Below, in pieces: positions 1 through 7,441 of a stretch of DNA of 10,583 nt (position 1 is its first letter; every line of letters starts with the position of its first letter). The stretch covers positions 1 to 10,583 of the forward strand of contig JAGFNK010001341.1 in the NCBI GenBank assembly GCA_025769875.1, written 5' to 3'. The translations under genes were made by a program, and so were the position numbers. Below the pieces are notes generated by a model. It saw only the letters and a program-made list of their open reading frames with translations, had not been told where the DNA came from and searched no databases. The DNA is from Russula earlei (Eukaryota > Basidiomycota > Agaricomycetes > Russulales > Russulaceae).

Positions 1-644
1 AGGGGGCGACAGAGACTCACGGAAGCAATCTGGATACCGGACTTGCTCTTCTTCCAGCTGGCAATGCCTTGCTCAACCTGTCGCCTCATCGTGTCGGTCC
101 ATTGGTCAGGCTGAACCTCGCGAACTTGAACATCCTCGCGCTCAGCGCGACGAAGGTTCTTCTTGAAGTCCTTGACTTCGGATCCTCCACCGTGAGAGTG
201 AGCAAGCTCGACGACCGAGCGCGGGTCGAGGAAATCTTCAACAATACAGCTTAGAGTACTCCATCCGAATTGGGAGCCCTGAGCACCAAGAACTTGCTCC
301 ACCTGACTGTCGACGCAAAGCCAGATGGGGGGAGCTTCTGAGACTTGTCCCAATTGATGAACGCGGCGCACGTTGCCTCCAGGGCAGCGGGATCGGAAAT
401 CATCGGGTTACCCCATGCAAAACATAAGGATCGGATCGGAGATAGCCTTGAACGGGGGGAAAGAGGATTGGGGAATGGGGTCATCTGGATGCCAAATCTT
501 GTAGCGACCAGACTCTAGCCATGATGTCGCCGGGGAGGAGCCATACTGGGCAATGAGATCGGCGATACCTGCCTTACCACCCGTGGCTTTGTCAGCCTCG
601 ACATAGACGGAGGAGTCGAATGGGATGCGTGAGAGGGTTGCCAT
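1..644 (-). CDS. DUF2156 family aminoacyl-tRNA-dependent transferase (ErgS/ErdS-like), 5' part, frame broken
   Basis: Seen: from an ATG at 644 the minus strand reads MATLSRIPFDSSVYVEADK and onward. Following similarity across the three frames gives a continuous DUF2156-like chain: VQGYLRSDPYVFAWGNPMIS (about residues 70-90), PPIWLCVDSQVEQVL (about 105-120), FGWSTLSCIVEDFLDPRSVV, then the basic stretch KDFKKNLRRAEREDV and WKKSKSGIQIAS. A GTGAGT at 20-15 right after QIAS looks like an intron donor, so the gene continues beyond the left edge. Family knowledge: DUF2156 (phosphatidylglycerol lysyltransferase C-terminal, GNAT-like fold) moves an amino acid from charged tRNA to a lipid. In fungi, ErdS (AspRS-DUF2156 fusion) and free-standing ErgS make ergosteryl-aspartate and ergosteryl-glycine. 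No tRNA synthetase domain precedes the ATG, so a free-standing form is inferred. Oddity: three single-base contractions at homopolymers (454-459, 419-422, 327-332) break the frame; the three together restore it. The substrate is not known. The family call is from memory of motifs, without a search. Confidence 0.6.
15..20 (-). promoter_or_regulatory. Probable 5' splice donor of the DUF2156 gene
   Basis: The minus strand reads GTGAGT here, a good match to the fungal donor consensus GTRNGT. It comes directly after the codons for QIAS. The frame remains open for the few codons to the window edge, so an intron is inferred from the donor match and from the point where family similarity stops. The acceptor lies outside the window. 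Confidence 0.45.
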
Positions 645-698
645 TACGGAGGTAGAATATATGAACGGACGGGGATGTGGGGGGACTTTCCACGGGAC

Positions 699-704
699 TT
701 TATA
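699..704 (-). promoter_or_regulatory. TATA-box candidate upstream of the DUF2156 gene
   Basis: The minus strand reads TATAAA about 55 bases upstream of the ATG at 644. A start of transcription 25-35 bases downstream of it would leave a leader of roughly 20-30 nt, which is plausible for a fungal housekeeping gene. The 645-815 interval otherwise shows no coding similarity and probably holds the promoter. Confidence 0.4.
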
Positions 705-899
705 TCTAGACCGATCGGAGGTATGCGGACAACGTTTAGCTAACTGTCATCATGTCAGCCACAAAGGCTCGTCCCCGACTCGGATCCAGGTTCTGCGACC
801 TATTGCTTTAGTTCTTGATTCCTAGATTCAAGGTAGCGCAACCAAGGAACACATCAAAAATTGGCTGCGACCTTGGAAGAGGCCCGTCAGCACACAACG

Positions 900-1500
900 T
901 CCTGAAGAATGTGAAAGACCACGCAGAATCAAGATCCGTCGCAACTTTGCAGTCCCTTCCCCAAGTGTCATCCGCCTTCAGGTATCCACCACGTCTCCCC
1001 TGACGGGTGCGTCCCGGGCCAACTCTACGATCCACCCTCTGTCGTCGTCCGGTGAATAATTCTAGATGAGAAACGTACCTATCGTCAATGCATAATGAAG
1101 GGGTGGCCGTCCATGAAATCAAAGTGATCAAAGTGAATGAGAATCGACAGCGTTTGCCAGAGCGGACTGCTGGCAACTCCAGGGTGTGCCTCGTGGGACG
1201 TCGGGTTATTATGGCTCGAGTCTGTCACTATGGCCTTGTGAGTGACGTTGAGGGGTATCATGGTCTTGGGCACCGTCGCATTCAAATCATCTCGCGAATC
1301 AGGGCAATGGGTAGGCAGAGAAGAAGAAAAAAGAGATGGGACGCACGGACGATCGCATAGGACGTTGAATCCTGTCGCATACCGTATATATCAATGCCAA
1401 CGTCAGAAACCCCCCCTGCAACCGCGGAACGATTTCCGACGCCGATTCCTCCGTCCATGAACACGATCCGTTCGACCGCGAACCGAGGGAGCCCGCGTGC
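900..1500 (-). pseudogene. Nucleoside hydrolase (IUNH/URH1-like) pseudogene, C-terminal half
   Basis: Family: Ca2+-dependent nucleoside hydrolases cleave the N-glycosidic bond of ribonucleosides in purine/pyrimidine salvage. Seen, in order on the minus strand across shifting frames: ERIVFMDGGIGVGNRSAV (about 1420-1475; family usually MGGG), NATVPKTMIPLNVTHKAIVT (about 1225-1285), GPPLHYALTI (about 1100), YVSHLELFTGRRQRVD (about 1030-1080), VELARDAPVRGDVVDT, and KADDTWGRDCKVATDLD (about 925-980). The conserved LHDAL segment, whose Asp binds calcium, reads LHYAL here. At least four one-base shifts fall within about 190 bases after VTHKAIVT, so no intact product can be made. The N-terminal DTDPGVDDA metal site is not found upstream, so the 5' end is lost or too decayed. 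A possible intron (donor GTATGC near 1383, acceptor CGAG near 1292 after a pyrimidine-rich tract) separates the first two blocks. It lies behind the DUF2156 gene in the same orientation. Confidence 0.7.
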
Positions 1501-2510
1501 AAGCGTCGCGCGGCGTTGACCTTGACAAGATGTCTGCCATAAGGCCCGAAGGTCAGGTTCATTTGTTGATGGGGGTGATTGTGGTATCGGTGGATAAGAA
1601 CCTACATGTCCGGTCACAAACGTATCCTGGTCGAAGGGCATCACATGCGCACTTTCTTTGAAAAGTTGTTATTAGAAAAGGTCGACATTGCGATAGAGGT
1701 GATGAGCTGGGGAAAGTGGATGGCGGTTGATATCTAACTTGGTAGCCTTAGCCTAAGCAGCGAATGATGCCGACAAATATAATATTGGCGAGCGTGTTTG
1801 TTTATAAAATTTACGCAACGCTGGAAGGAGATGATGCCGTGTGTCGTGTACTTGGCGTGTCGTGTTGACCGGAGAGGTAAGTGTCTCAACCTTGACATTG
1901 ATGCATTTGGGGAACGGTCGCCGGTGAAGCGAAGTGTGATATGATATGTAACTTTTGGAGCAACCACGCCTCTCAAAAGTCAACCCGGGTAACTAATTCA
2001 ATGATGAAGCCTCTTCTGAGCAGCAAAATCGGTCAAGCAGTTTTGGAGAAGCATTTCATCACAACTCTGATTCAAGTCATGGAATAACTTTGCAGAGGCT
2101 GGACAATCAATGTATTTTGATGAGGGTTTGTCACCCTCACAACTCAGCGAACTGTGAATTACCCACGAACAGCTGGGAAAGCAAAACAGAGGAGGCAATG
2201 TATCCATGGTATTTTTTTTGAGAGACCATGCTGAGGTTTGAAATTCCAACATATTGGTGAAAGGTGAACCACATTTGATATTTATAAGGCAATTGACTGT
2301 CTTATCATGCCTGTGCCCATGCCTGTGCCGGATTTGGCCAAAGGATAATGGACAGGATAATAATGACTCGGAGACCATCTCATTACTGTCACAAACCAAA
2401 GACATGGTCAATATACAAGAACATGGCATTTACAAATGGTAGTCTGGGTCCAAATACAAGATGCCCATGGGCCAGACAACCTAGGCAGATGAGAGGGGGT
2501 ATGTCAGTGC
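1500..2510. other. Stretch without a recognisable gene
   Basis: No domain is recognisable on either strand. From about 1500 to 1990 the composition is like the host segment; from about 1990 it becomes AT-richer like the transposon block that follows, so the mobile-element territory may begin outside the inverted repeat at 2511. The longest frame is 143 codons on the minus strand (1998-2429), with a segment rich in Cys, Ser and Leu that includes KLFHDLNQSCDEMLLQ. I do not recognise it and there is no second line of support, so it is not called a gene. Confidence 0.5.
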
Positions 2511-2555
2511 TATACTATGGGTCACTGGGAACTCAGCAGTTCACTACCATCTCAG
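2511..2555 (+). repeat. Left terminal inverted repeat of the outer transposon
   Basis: Pairs with 6529-6573 in inverted orientation, 43 of 45 bases identical. Begins TATACTATGGGTCACTGGGA and ends in ACCATCTCAG. Similarity stops abruptly on both sides of the repeat. Confidence 0.88.
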
Positions 2556-2833
2556 TGGTCACAAATGTCATGAAAGTAGGACAGGTAAAACATGCTGAAT
2601 TAAAAGTCCACCTGGGATGAAACATCCCCATGTTAGTGGCAATTTGATTAGGTAGTGACTAGGGAAAACAGTTGTATATGGAGTAGCATCTAATTGAGTG
2701 GACTCTTGTTCTAATTTTGAGTCTGGAATGATGGTATAGTAGACTTTTTAAGGCTGTGGTACTGTAAGTTAAACCCAAGCACTGGTAGCAACATCAGTAA
2801 AGATGGATTTTAGTTTCCGTCAGTTTCTCACCT

Positions 2834-3369
2834 CAGGAAACCAAAAAAAACCAGCGGAAACCGGGAAACCGGGAGACTGGGAAACCCATGTCTGGTTTCC
2901 CAGAAACAACCTGAGAGTATCTTTCATGGAAACCTAAGAAATTAACAGAAACCTGTTGAAAGTATGGAAACTGGTAGAACTATAGTATAGTAGTGAAAAA
3001 AAATCACTGAAAATGGTCAGAAATAGGGTACATGTTGTTTCTACTTGTAATTGGAAGTTGATTTGAGCTGGTACAGATCTAAGCCTTGAGGGGACTCTCA
3101 GGTATATACAGATCAGCATGGAATGCAGATATCATCAAGGCATCAGCACGATGAAGGGATTCATCATCACCATTGTTGTCTGCACATTCCAGTGCAAGGT
3201 GCCAGTGTCACTCACTCAGATGGTTGATGTGACCATAGAAACTTGAATTGTTTTCCAGTGTGCTTCATGATGTCTACCAGGTTTCCCAGTTTCTGGGTTT
3301 TTGGTTTCCAGAAACTGGGAAACCAGCAGAAACCAACAAAAACCCAGGAATTTTTTTTGTGGTTTGCTG
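2834..3369. repeat. GGGAAACC/GGTTTCCC palindrome cluster, possible nested MITE
   Basis: The octamer GGGAAACC or its complement occurs several times in two clusters, 2861-2903 and 3280-3324. Perfect hairpins are present: CTGGGAAACC (2877-2886) with GGTTTCCCAG (2894-2903), and a 17-bp stem at 3280-3296 pairing with 3308-3324 around an 11-base loop. The outer edges, CAGGAAACCAAAAAAAA (from 2834) and the complement of TTTTTTTTGTGGTTTGCTG (3351-3369), are loosely inverted, suggesting a 536-bp non-autonomous element inserted in the outer transposon. I see no clear target-site duplication, so the boundaries are uncertain. The interior shows no protein similarity. Confidence 0.5.
3280..3324. repeat. 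17-bp perfect inverted repeat (hairpin)
   Basis: GGTTTCCCAGTTTCTGG at 3280-3296 is the exact reverse complement of 3308-3324, with an 11-base T/G-rich spacer. This would form a strong stem-loop in single-stranded DNA. It belongs to the GGTTTCCC cluster of the suspected MITE. Confidence 0.85.
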
Positions 3370-3461
3370 ATGAACAGTTGTGAAAATGGTTGTGTGGCAT
3401 TTGAGGGCCCTATCAACAAGGCCAGTGATGATGAGGAGGGCCACTGCTAATTACTACTACA

Positions 3462-4261
3462 TCACCTGCCAAAGAGTCCCACAAACTGGTGGTTGTTTTC
3501 CAACTGAGGATGTGCAACAAGCTGCTCTTTGATTTATGTGCTGAGTTCAGATGTGGTGCCCTCCATTGAGAGCTTGAGTGCACCTGCAATCACCATAAGG
3601 TCTTCCTTGTGCTTGTATGAAGAAAAAGAATTGTCAAAAACCTTTGAGATGGTGCCTTCACAAATTTGTATAGCCTGAGCCAAATATTCAGTAGCTTGAT
3701 CAGCACATTTTTTAGTTTCTTTCTCTCCCAAATAATTCATTCTCATTCCTCTGCTTCAAATGCTTCCTTCAGCTCAGGATGTGTCACAAACTGGGCTGTG
3801 ATCTTTGTCAAAGCATAAGGTTTTGTCTTTTGCTGATTTTCCAACTTCATGTGCAAATCATTGGCCTTGCACTGTGCAATTGTGCAGTGCACATTTGCCA
3901 CACTCAGTTGTGATGCTTACATAATCACAGTCTGTGACAGGACCAAAACTTGATGATGAAGTGACTGTATTTCAGCAATCAGCTCTTCATGGTTCCACCT
4001 TTGATCTCAGAGCACAGAGACAGCTTGCTCATCAGAAGCCATCCCCTCCATGGTCTGTGCCAAAGACACATGTGTGATTATTGCATTGGGAATTGAGCCT
4101 TAGGGTTTGTGACTGCTGGTCACATCCCTGGTGCCTCCCTCTGAGTCCAAGGCAAAGTAATCACTGTCAGCAGTATTGGAACTCAGATCTGAGCTGATTG
4201 CTGGAGGCAAGGATGGAACCTCTGTTGTTGGGTATGAAGATGGGAAGTGTGATGAAGAGGA
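3462..4261 (-). pseudogene. Relic transposon protein: Ser-rich linker, coiled coil, SAP-like C-terminus
   Basis: Minus-strand translation with stops and one frame change. Upstream (4100-4261) is a Ser/Pro-rich stretch (SNTADSDYFALDSEGG). From 4051 to 3747 it reads HEELIAEIQSLHHQVLVLSQ, then ANVHCTIAQCKANDLHMKLE and HPELKEAFEAEE, a heptad-like coiled coil interrupted by TGA and TAA. After a frame change near 3746, 3746-3462 reads KHKEDLMVIAGALKLSMEG, a stop at 3534-3536, then IKEQLVAHPQLENNHQFVGL and FGR before a terminal stop. The motif LxxIAGALxLSxEGTxxEL followed by IKxxLxxHP resembles a SAP-type helix-turn-helix DNA-binding motif. I recall similar coiled-coil plus SAP-like tails in basidiomycete pogo-like transposases, but that memory is not verified. 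The 5' end is cut by the hAT insertion at 4262. No functional protein can be made. Confidence 0.5.
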
Positions 4262-4280
4262 TAGGGCTGTGCACCATACC
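4262..4280 (+). repeat. Left terminal inverted repeat of the hAT element
   Basis: Nineteen bases beginning TAGGGCTGT, matching the complement of 6306-6324 with one difference. The start TAGGG with an internal CACCATACC fits hAT-type ends. Confidence 0.78.
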
Positions 4281-4399
4281 TGTGTATGTATGGGTGTACA
4301 GGACCCATATTATGGAACCTGTACCCATCCTGTTTGCTGACCACTGCAGAGTTTATATGGTATGGGTATTACCCATTGAGACCTGTTAGTTGACAGCTG

Positions 4400-5330
4400 T
4401 AAATGGCCATCATACAGGTACTTTGTAGTCTAGATTTGGAATATATTTCTCTGGACCACATGTATCACCAATGTCCCTCACTGATGAGATAAACAGCTTT
4501 CACTGTCCAGCGTCCAATGCTCAAAGTTCAGCCATCTATTGCAAACAATTTGTATGCCTTTCTCTCTTAGTTGTATTGTTTTGTGAGTTCTCCTGAGTTT
4601 TTAGGCTGGACATCCTGATCATCACTGGATTGTTTGTGGATCCACAGGCGCCATTTAAAATGACAGGTGGTTTTCTGCTGTGACTGATGTTTCCTCTAAA
4701 CCAACTATTGTCTTTCGACCTCTCTTCTCCCACTCGATTGCTCCATCAAACAAAAAATGACTGTCAATATGATCAAGCTCTGCAAAATGCAATATGCCCA
4801 GGAGCTCATGGCACACACCATGTGCCAGTGGATGCTCATGCAGCAAAGCACTTGAGCGCAAGCACAGCTTCCCACCCCCCTTTGGCAGATGTTGCTACTA
4901 TCTCATGCACACTCAAAGTTCACACCTGAGATCTACCTGCCAGATGTGAGACAGCAGCAGCATTAGCAGTAAGTTTGTTTGTTAGGGTCTGGGCACTGAC
5001 CCTGGGTTGACTTTTTTTTTGCTTCCAGCAGCACCGCAGTGCTAGTGCACCTCTGTCAATGCTGAGTCCTAGCACTGCCCCCAAGTGACCACAATTGTAC
5101 CACCCAAATTTCTTCAGGCATCACCATATTTTGTGGTTGTTCATCTGTCACAAGCTCTATTGGTCACACTGGACATTCATGTCTCAGCAGTGAATGCAGG
5201 TGGTCTGTAAGGCTGAGGGTTTCACCATATTCATCATGGGTGCCCAGCAAATCCTCTATTCTGATGGGTCAGTTTGCTGTCAGCTGCTTTGGATGGTTGG
5301 ATAGCTCAAACTCAAATGCTTACTTGATAG
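4400..5330. other. Interior of the hAT element with no readable coding frame
   Basis: This is where the N-terminal and central part of a hAT transposase would lie. On the plus strand only fragments such as LDILIITGLFVDPQAP (about 4600-4655) appear, without the BED zinc finger or catalytic Asp and Glu context that I could assign. Stops are frequent in all frames. It is most simply a heavily mutated transposase region. Confidence 0.4.
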
Positions 5331-5334
5331 TTGT

Positions 5335-5597
5335 CTCCCACCACCACAACACACACACAAGCACACCATACCCTCTGCCTCTCACCTTTGATGCACACTC
5401 CCTCTCCTCCACCTCCAACAACATTACCACCAAACACCCAACACATGCACCCAACACCCTCCTTTCTCCCACCACCACCATCACACGCAAACACCTCCAC
5501 ACCCTCCACCTCTCACCTCCGATGTACACACCTGCTCCTCCTCTGACGCTACCATGCACCCATATGCTCACCCCACACCTTCACACCCACCCACCAC
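5335..5597 (+). repeat. Two-copy ~131-bp tandem repeat, G-depleted C/A/T-rich tract
   Basis: CTCCCACCACCAC at 5335 recurs at 5466, and ACCCT(C/T)...CTCTCACCT(T/C)(T/C)GATG(C/T)ACAC at 5370 recurs at 5501: a constant 131-base offset, so a diverged tandem duplication. Across 5341-5600 the plus strand has only about a dozen G residues, an extreme strand skew compared with its surroundings. Open frames of 60-145 codons cross it on both strands (for example plus 5240-5677), but they encode only His/Thr/Pro or Val/Gly low-complexity sequence and follow from the base skew. It sits within the hAT remnant. Confidence 0.7.
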
Positions 5598-5854
5598 TGC
5601 CTCATCAGTCAGGCAAAAGCCCCCATGCTCAAGAGCTGACTGACCACCCCTGCATGGCATTTGGCCATGCTGACTAGTGCCCACTTGTTGCTACCACCTA
5701 CCATACCCTTCTGAAGTTTAGTTTCATTTCGTTTCACATGTTGCCTCAATGCTATGATCACATGTGTCCATACCCAATTCTCTCAGAATACATCTACCCT
5801 TGTTTTCTCTCTGTTCTCTTCCATGCATGCTAAAGGCTCCTCAGTGCGAAATCC

Positions 5855-6157
5855 ATGAACCCAGAATGCTGCACAGATGTGGGAAAATTATTGAAGCTGA
5901 GCAAGCATCTGATGAATCAGACTCACATCCATGGCCTCTTTGGAGAAAATATAACAAAGGCAGGTGTGAGGTGTGAGTTTGTTCACAGCTCACTGTCCTC
6001 TTCAGCTTCTGCAGTGGCTGTAGAGAGGGTTTTCTCTGGTGGCCAAGACACAATCTCTCTCTGTCACGCTAGCTTGAAGGTGGAGACCATCAGGACCATT
6101 ATACTAGTTAAAAAGAAATTGCACTTGCAACAAGAACGTGTTGTTTCAGTAGTTTAG
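5855..6157 (+). pseudogene. hAT transposase C-terminal dimerisation domain, relic
   Basis: Reads KLSKHLMNQTHIHGLFGENI, then SSSASAVAVERVFSGGQDTI (about 5995-6050), SLCHASLKVETIRTIILVKK and a stop at 6155-6157. Family knowledge: the hAT dimerisation domain (Dimer_Tnp_hAT) ends fungal hAT transposases with a motif close to SASVAVERVFSGGRDTISLRRASLKPETI, followed by a Leu/Val-rich helix. The match is close in the motif but degenerates upstream: pieces such as HPWPLWRKYNK appear in another frame (near 5931-5960). So the last exon is frame-shifted and there is no intact catalytic part. Lies directly inside the right inverted repeat, as expected for the 3' end of the transposase gene. Confidence 0.8.
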
Positions 6158-6305
6158 TTCCTAATATATAACCTGTTACCCATAATATGGCTGTTCAATC
6201 CCCTGTGCCATCCCGTTTGAGTTCACAGTAAGTTGATATATGGTATGGGGTCAGTACAGGTAGACCCATTTGGACCTGTCAAATATATGGCCATACCCAT
6301 AATAC

Positions 6306-6324
6306 GGTATGGTGAACAGCCCTA
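6306..6324 (-). repeat. Right terminal inverted repeat of the hAT element
   Basis: GGTATGGTGAACAGCCCTA, complement of the left end with one mismatch. Preceded by several ACCCATA/CCATACCC subterminal motifs (6178-6305). Confidence 0.78.
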
Positions 6325-6528
6325 GCTGGAATCAAACTTCACCCCTCTGCCATGACAGCAGGCATGATATGGGCATGATCCAGCATGACCCCCAGCCAAA
6401 GTATTACTTGAGAACCACTTGATGGACTGCCATTTTTATTTGCTAGACTGACATCAATGTCACTCAATAATACAACTACAAAGTTTTGAATGGTGTTGTT
6501 TGAGCAAATACAGGGGAAAATAAAATCG

Positions 6529-6573
6529 CTGAGATGGTACTGAACTGCTGAGTTCCCAGTGACCTATAGTATA
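6529..6573 (-). repeat. Right terminal inverted repeat of the outer transposon
   Basis: Reverse complement matches 2511-2555 at 43 of 45 bases; ends in ATAGTATA. Sequence beyond 6573 has no similarity to that left of 2511. Confidence 0.88.
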
Positions 6574-6866
6574 AATTTGGAAAAGGTGGGGAAAAAATAC
6601 CTGAGGGGGTAAATCCTGCCAGTTGCATTCTTTTCATGGTGGGTTGAGTTACCATAAAAGGCAATTGTGTCAGCAAGAGAATTGGTGCATCAATTATGCA
6701 TTTAAATGTCACCAAATCATTTTCTCAATTACATATTTGATGATTTATTTATCAGCTATTAGACAAATAAATTAAATTGATACAAAAAAGATTTTGTATT
6801 GTAAGGAACAGCAGCAGTTGAGGCCATTAGAGGCAGTGGTGCAAGTCCAAAGGGACCTGGTGCAAG
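6574..6866. other. AT-rich spacer between the DNA transposon and the LTR
   Basis: About 290 bases of AT-rich sequence with no coding similarity, no inverted repeat and no recognisable RNA gene. The base composition changes sharply to GC-rich at the LTR start (6867). Confidence 0.5.
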
Positions 6867-7052
6867 TGTCACAAGAACCGGCACATCGGACCGGATCGGC
6901 AAACCGGACAAGCCTACCCGGACAGACCTCGAAGTTCCCGCGTGTTTCATGACGCTCTCACAGCCTCATGTGTACCAGACGTTTCTCGCATGTTCCAGTT
7001 CGATCACCTCGCTTCTACCTCACGAATACTATTTGATATAGTATTTAGCATG

Positions 7053-7060
7053 TATATAAG
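7053..7060 (+). promoter_or_regulatory. TATA box of the first LTR
   Basis: TATATAAG, a strong TATA element within the LTR about 390 bases before the gag ATG region. Transcription would be expected to start near 7080-7095. Confidence 0.55.
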
Positions 7061-7181
7061 ACCGTCGTTTGATGAGGACAAGCCCTAAGCTTGTTCTCCT
7101 GTGAAATATCACTGGATTTCGAACTTCAGGACTTGTAGGCTTGCAAGACATCAAGCACTTCGTCCGAAACCTCTCCTGCTC

Positions 7182-7208
7182 ATAAGTCTTCTCAACGCGA
7201 AGACTTAT
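7182..7208. repeat. Hairpin in the LTR R/U5 region
   Basis: ATAAGTCTT (7182-7190) and AAGACTTAT (7200-7208) are a perfect 9-bp inverted repeat with a 9-base loop. CGCGAAGACTTA (7196-7207) recurs as a direct repeat at 7275-7286. Located downstream of the TATA box, so it would be present in the transcript. Confidence 0.6.
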
Positions 7209-7441
7209 TCGCAGTTTCCCTCCTCCGCGGAACATATTTGCCTCGGCAATATCGTCTCCGAGATCCCCGAAATTCGCGAAGACTTAGTGTCTCGCTCGAC
7301 TCGCTGCGCTCGTCTCGCGCGTGAACCGATTTGTCAGTGACACCGCCCCCAGTCGGTGACATTAGAACAAGCTTTCCCTCGAACCCTTGACCCTGAACGC
7401 GTATACACGCATCCACCCCCGAATACAACGATTTTGAGAAA

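Larger units (their letters stand above)
4262..6324 (+). mobile_element. hAT-type DNA transposon remnant nested in the outer element
   Basis: The ends are TAGGGCTGTGCACCATACC (4262-4280) and the reverse complement of 6306-6324 (TAGGGCTGTTCACCATACC), 18 of 19 identical. Behind each end lie repeated subterminal motifs around ACCCATA and GGTATGGG (for example 4302-4380 and 6178-6305), as many hAT elements have. The 3' part carries a relic hAT dimerisation domain (5855-6157) on the plus strand, about 150 bases inside the right end. Length is 2063 bp. The 8-bp flanks (4254-4261 GAAGAGGA; 6325-6332 GCTGGAAT) do not match, so a target duplication is not visible, probably through decay. The rest of the transposase is unreadable, and the middle is replaced by a low-complexity repeat. 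Confidence 0.75.
2511..6573. mobile_element. Degenerate DNA transposon with 45-bp TIRs, containing nested insertions
   Basis: The ends are 2511-2555 and the reverse complement of 6529-6573: 45 bases with only two differences (positions 9 and 34 of the repeat). Both begin TATACTAT, then GGTCACTGGGAACTCAGCAG. The flanks beyond the repeats differ, so these are the element ends. Both ends lie at a TA, as expected for the Tc1/mariner/pogo group that duplicates TA, although TA is also part of the repeat so this is not proof. The span is 4063 bp, of which 2063 bp is a hAT-type insertion (4262-6324), leaving a host element of about 2.0 kb. The coding relic at 3462-4261 (coiled coil plus SAP-like tail) resembles the C-terminal tails I recall from basidiomycete pogo-like transposases, which agrees with the TA ends. 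No DDE core is visible, so the superfamily is inferred. Confidence 0.7.
6867..7342 (+). mobile_element. 5' LTR of a Ty3/Gypsy-type retroelement
   Basis: Begins TGTCAC (6867-6872) and ends GTGACA (7337-7342), the inverted TG...CA ends typical of LTRs, and lies immediately upstream of a gag relic in the same orientation. It carries a TATATAAG box at 7053-7060. A second GTGACA at 7356-7361 is an alternative end. No TGG-starting primer binding site follows either end. No second copy of this LTR is present in the window, so the assignment rests on ends, position and promoter. Length would be 476 bp. Confidence 0.6.

Noticed and set aside
408..430. Reading the DUF2156 break as one extra G at 411-414 (…FCMG|NPMIS)
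   Set aside because: Restoring one base at 454-459 and at 419-422 gives VQGY and VFAWGNP, a better match to the family than FKAISDPILMFCMG.
679..690. GGGGACTTTCC, an exact match to the animal NF-kappaB consensus
   Set aside because: Fungi have no NF-kappaB; the match is a chance one in a GC-rich promoter region.
1998..2429. 143-codon open frame on the minus strand
   Set aside because: No recognisable family, odd composition rich in Cys and Ser, and no promoter or intron support; kept only as a note in the gap entry.
2820..3370. CRISPR-like or telomere-like array from the repeated GGGAAACC units
   Set aside because: Units are in both orientations and irregularly spaced, with no constant spacer length; palindromic transposon ends explain them better.
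5240..5677. 145-codon open frame on the plus strand and its minus-strand counterparts
   Set aside because: The frames follow from the G-depleted tandem repeat; the products are low-complexity His/Thr/Pro or Gly/Val stretches.
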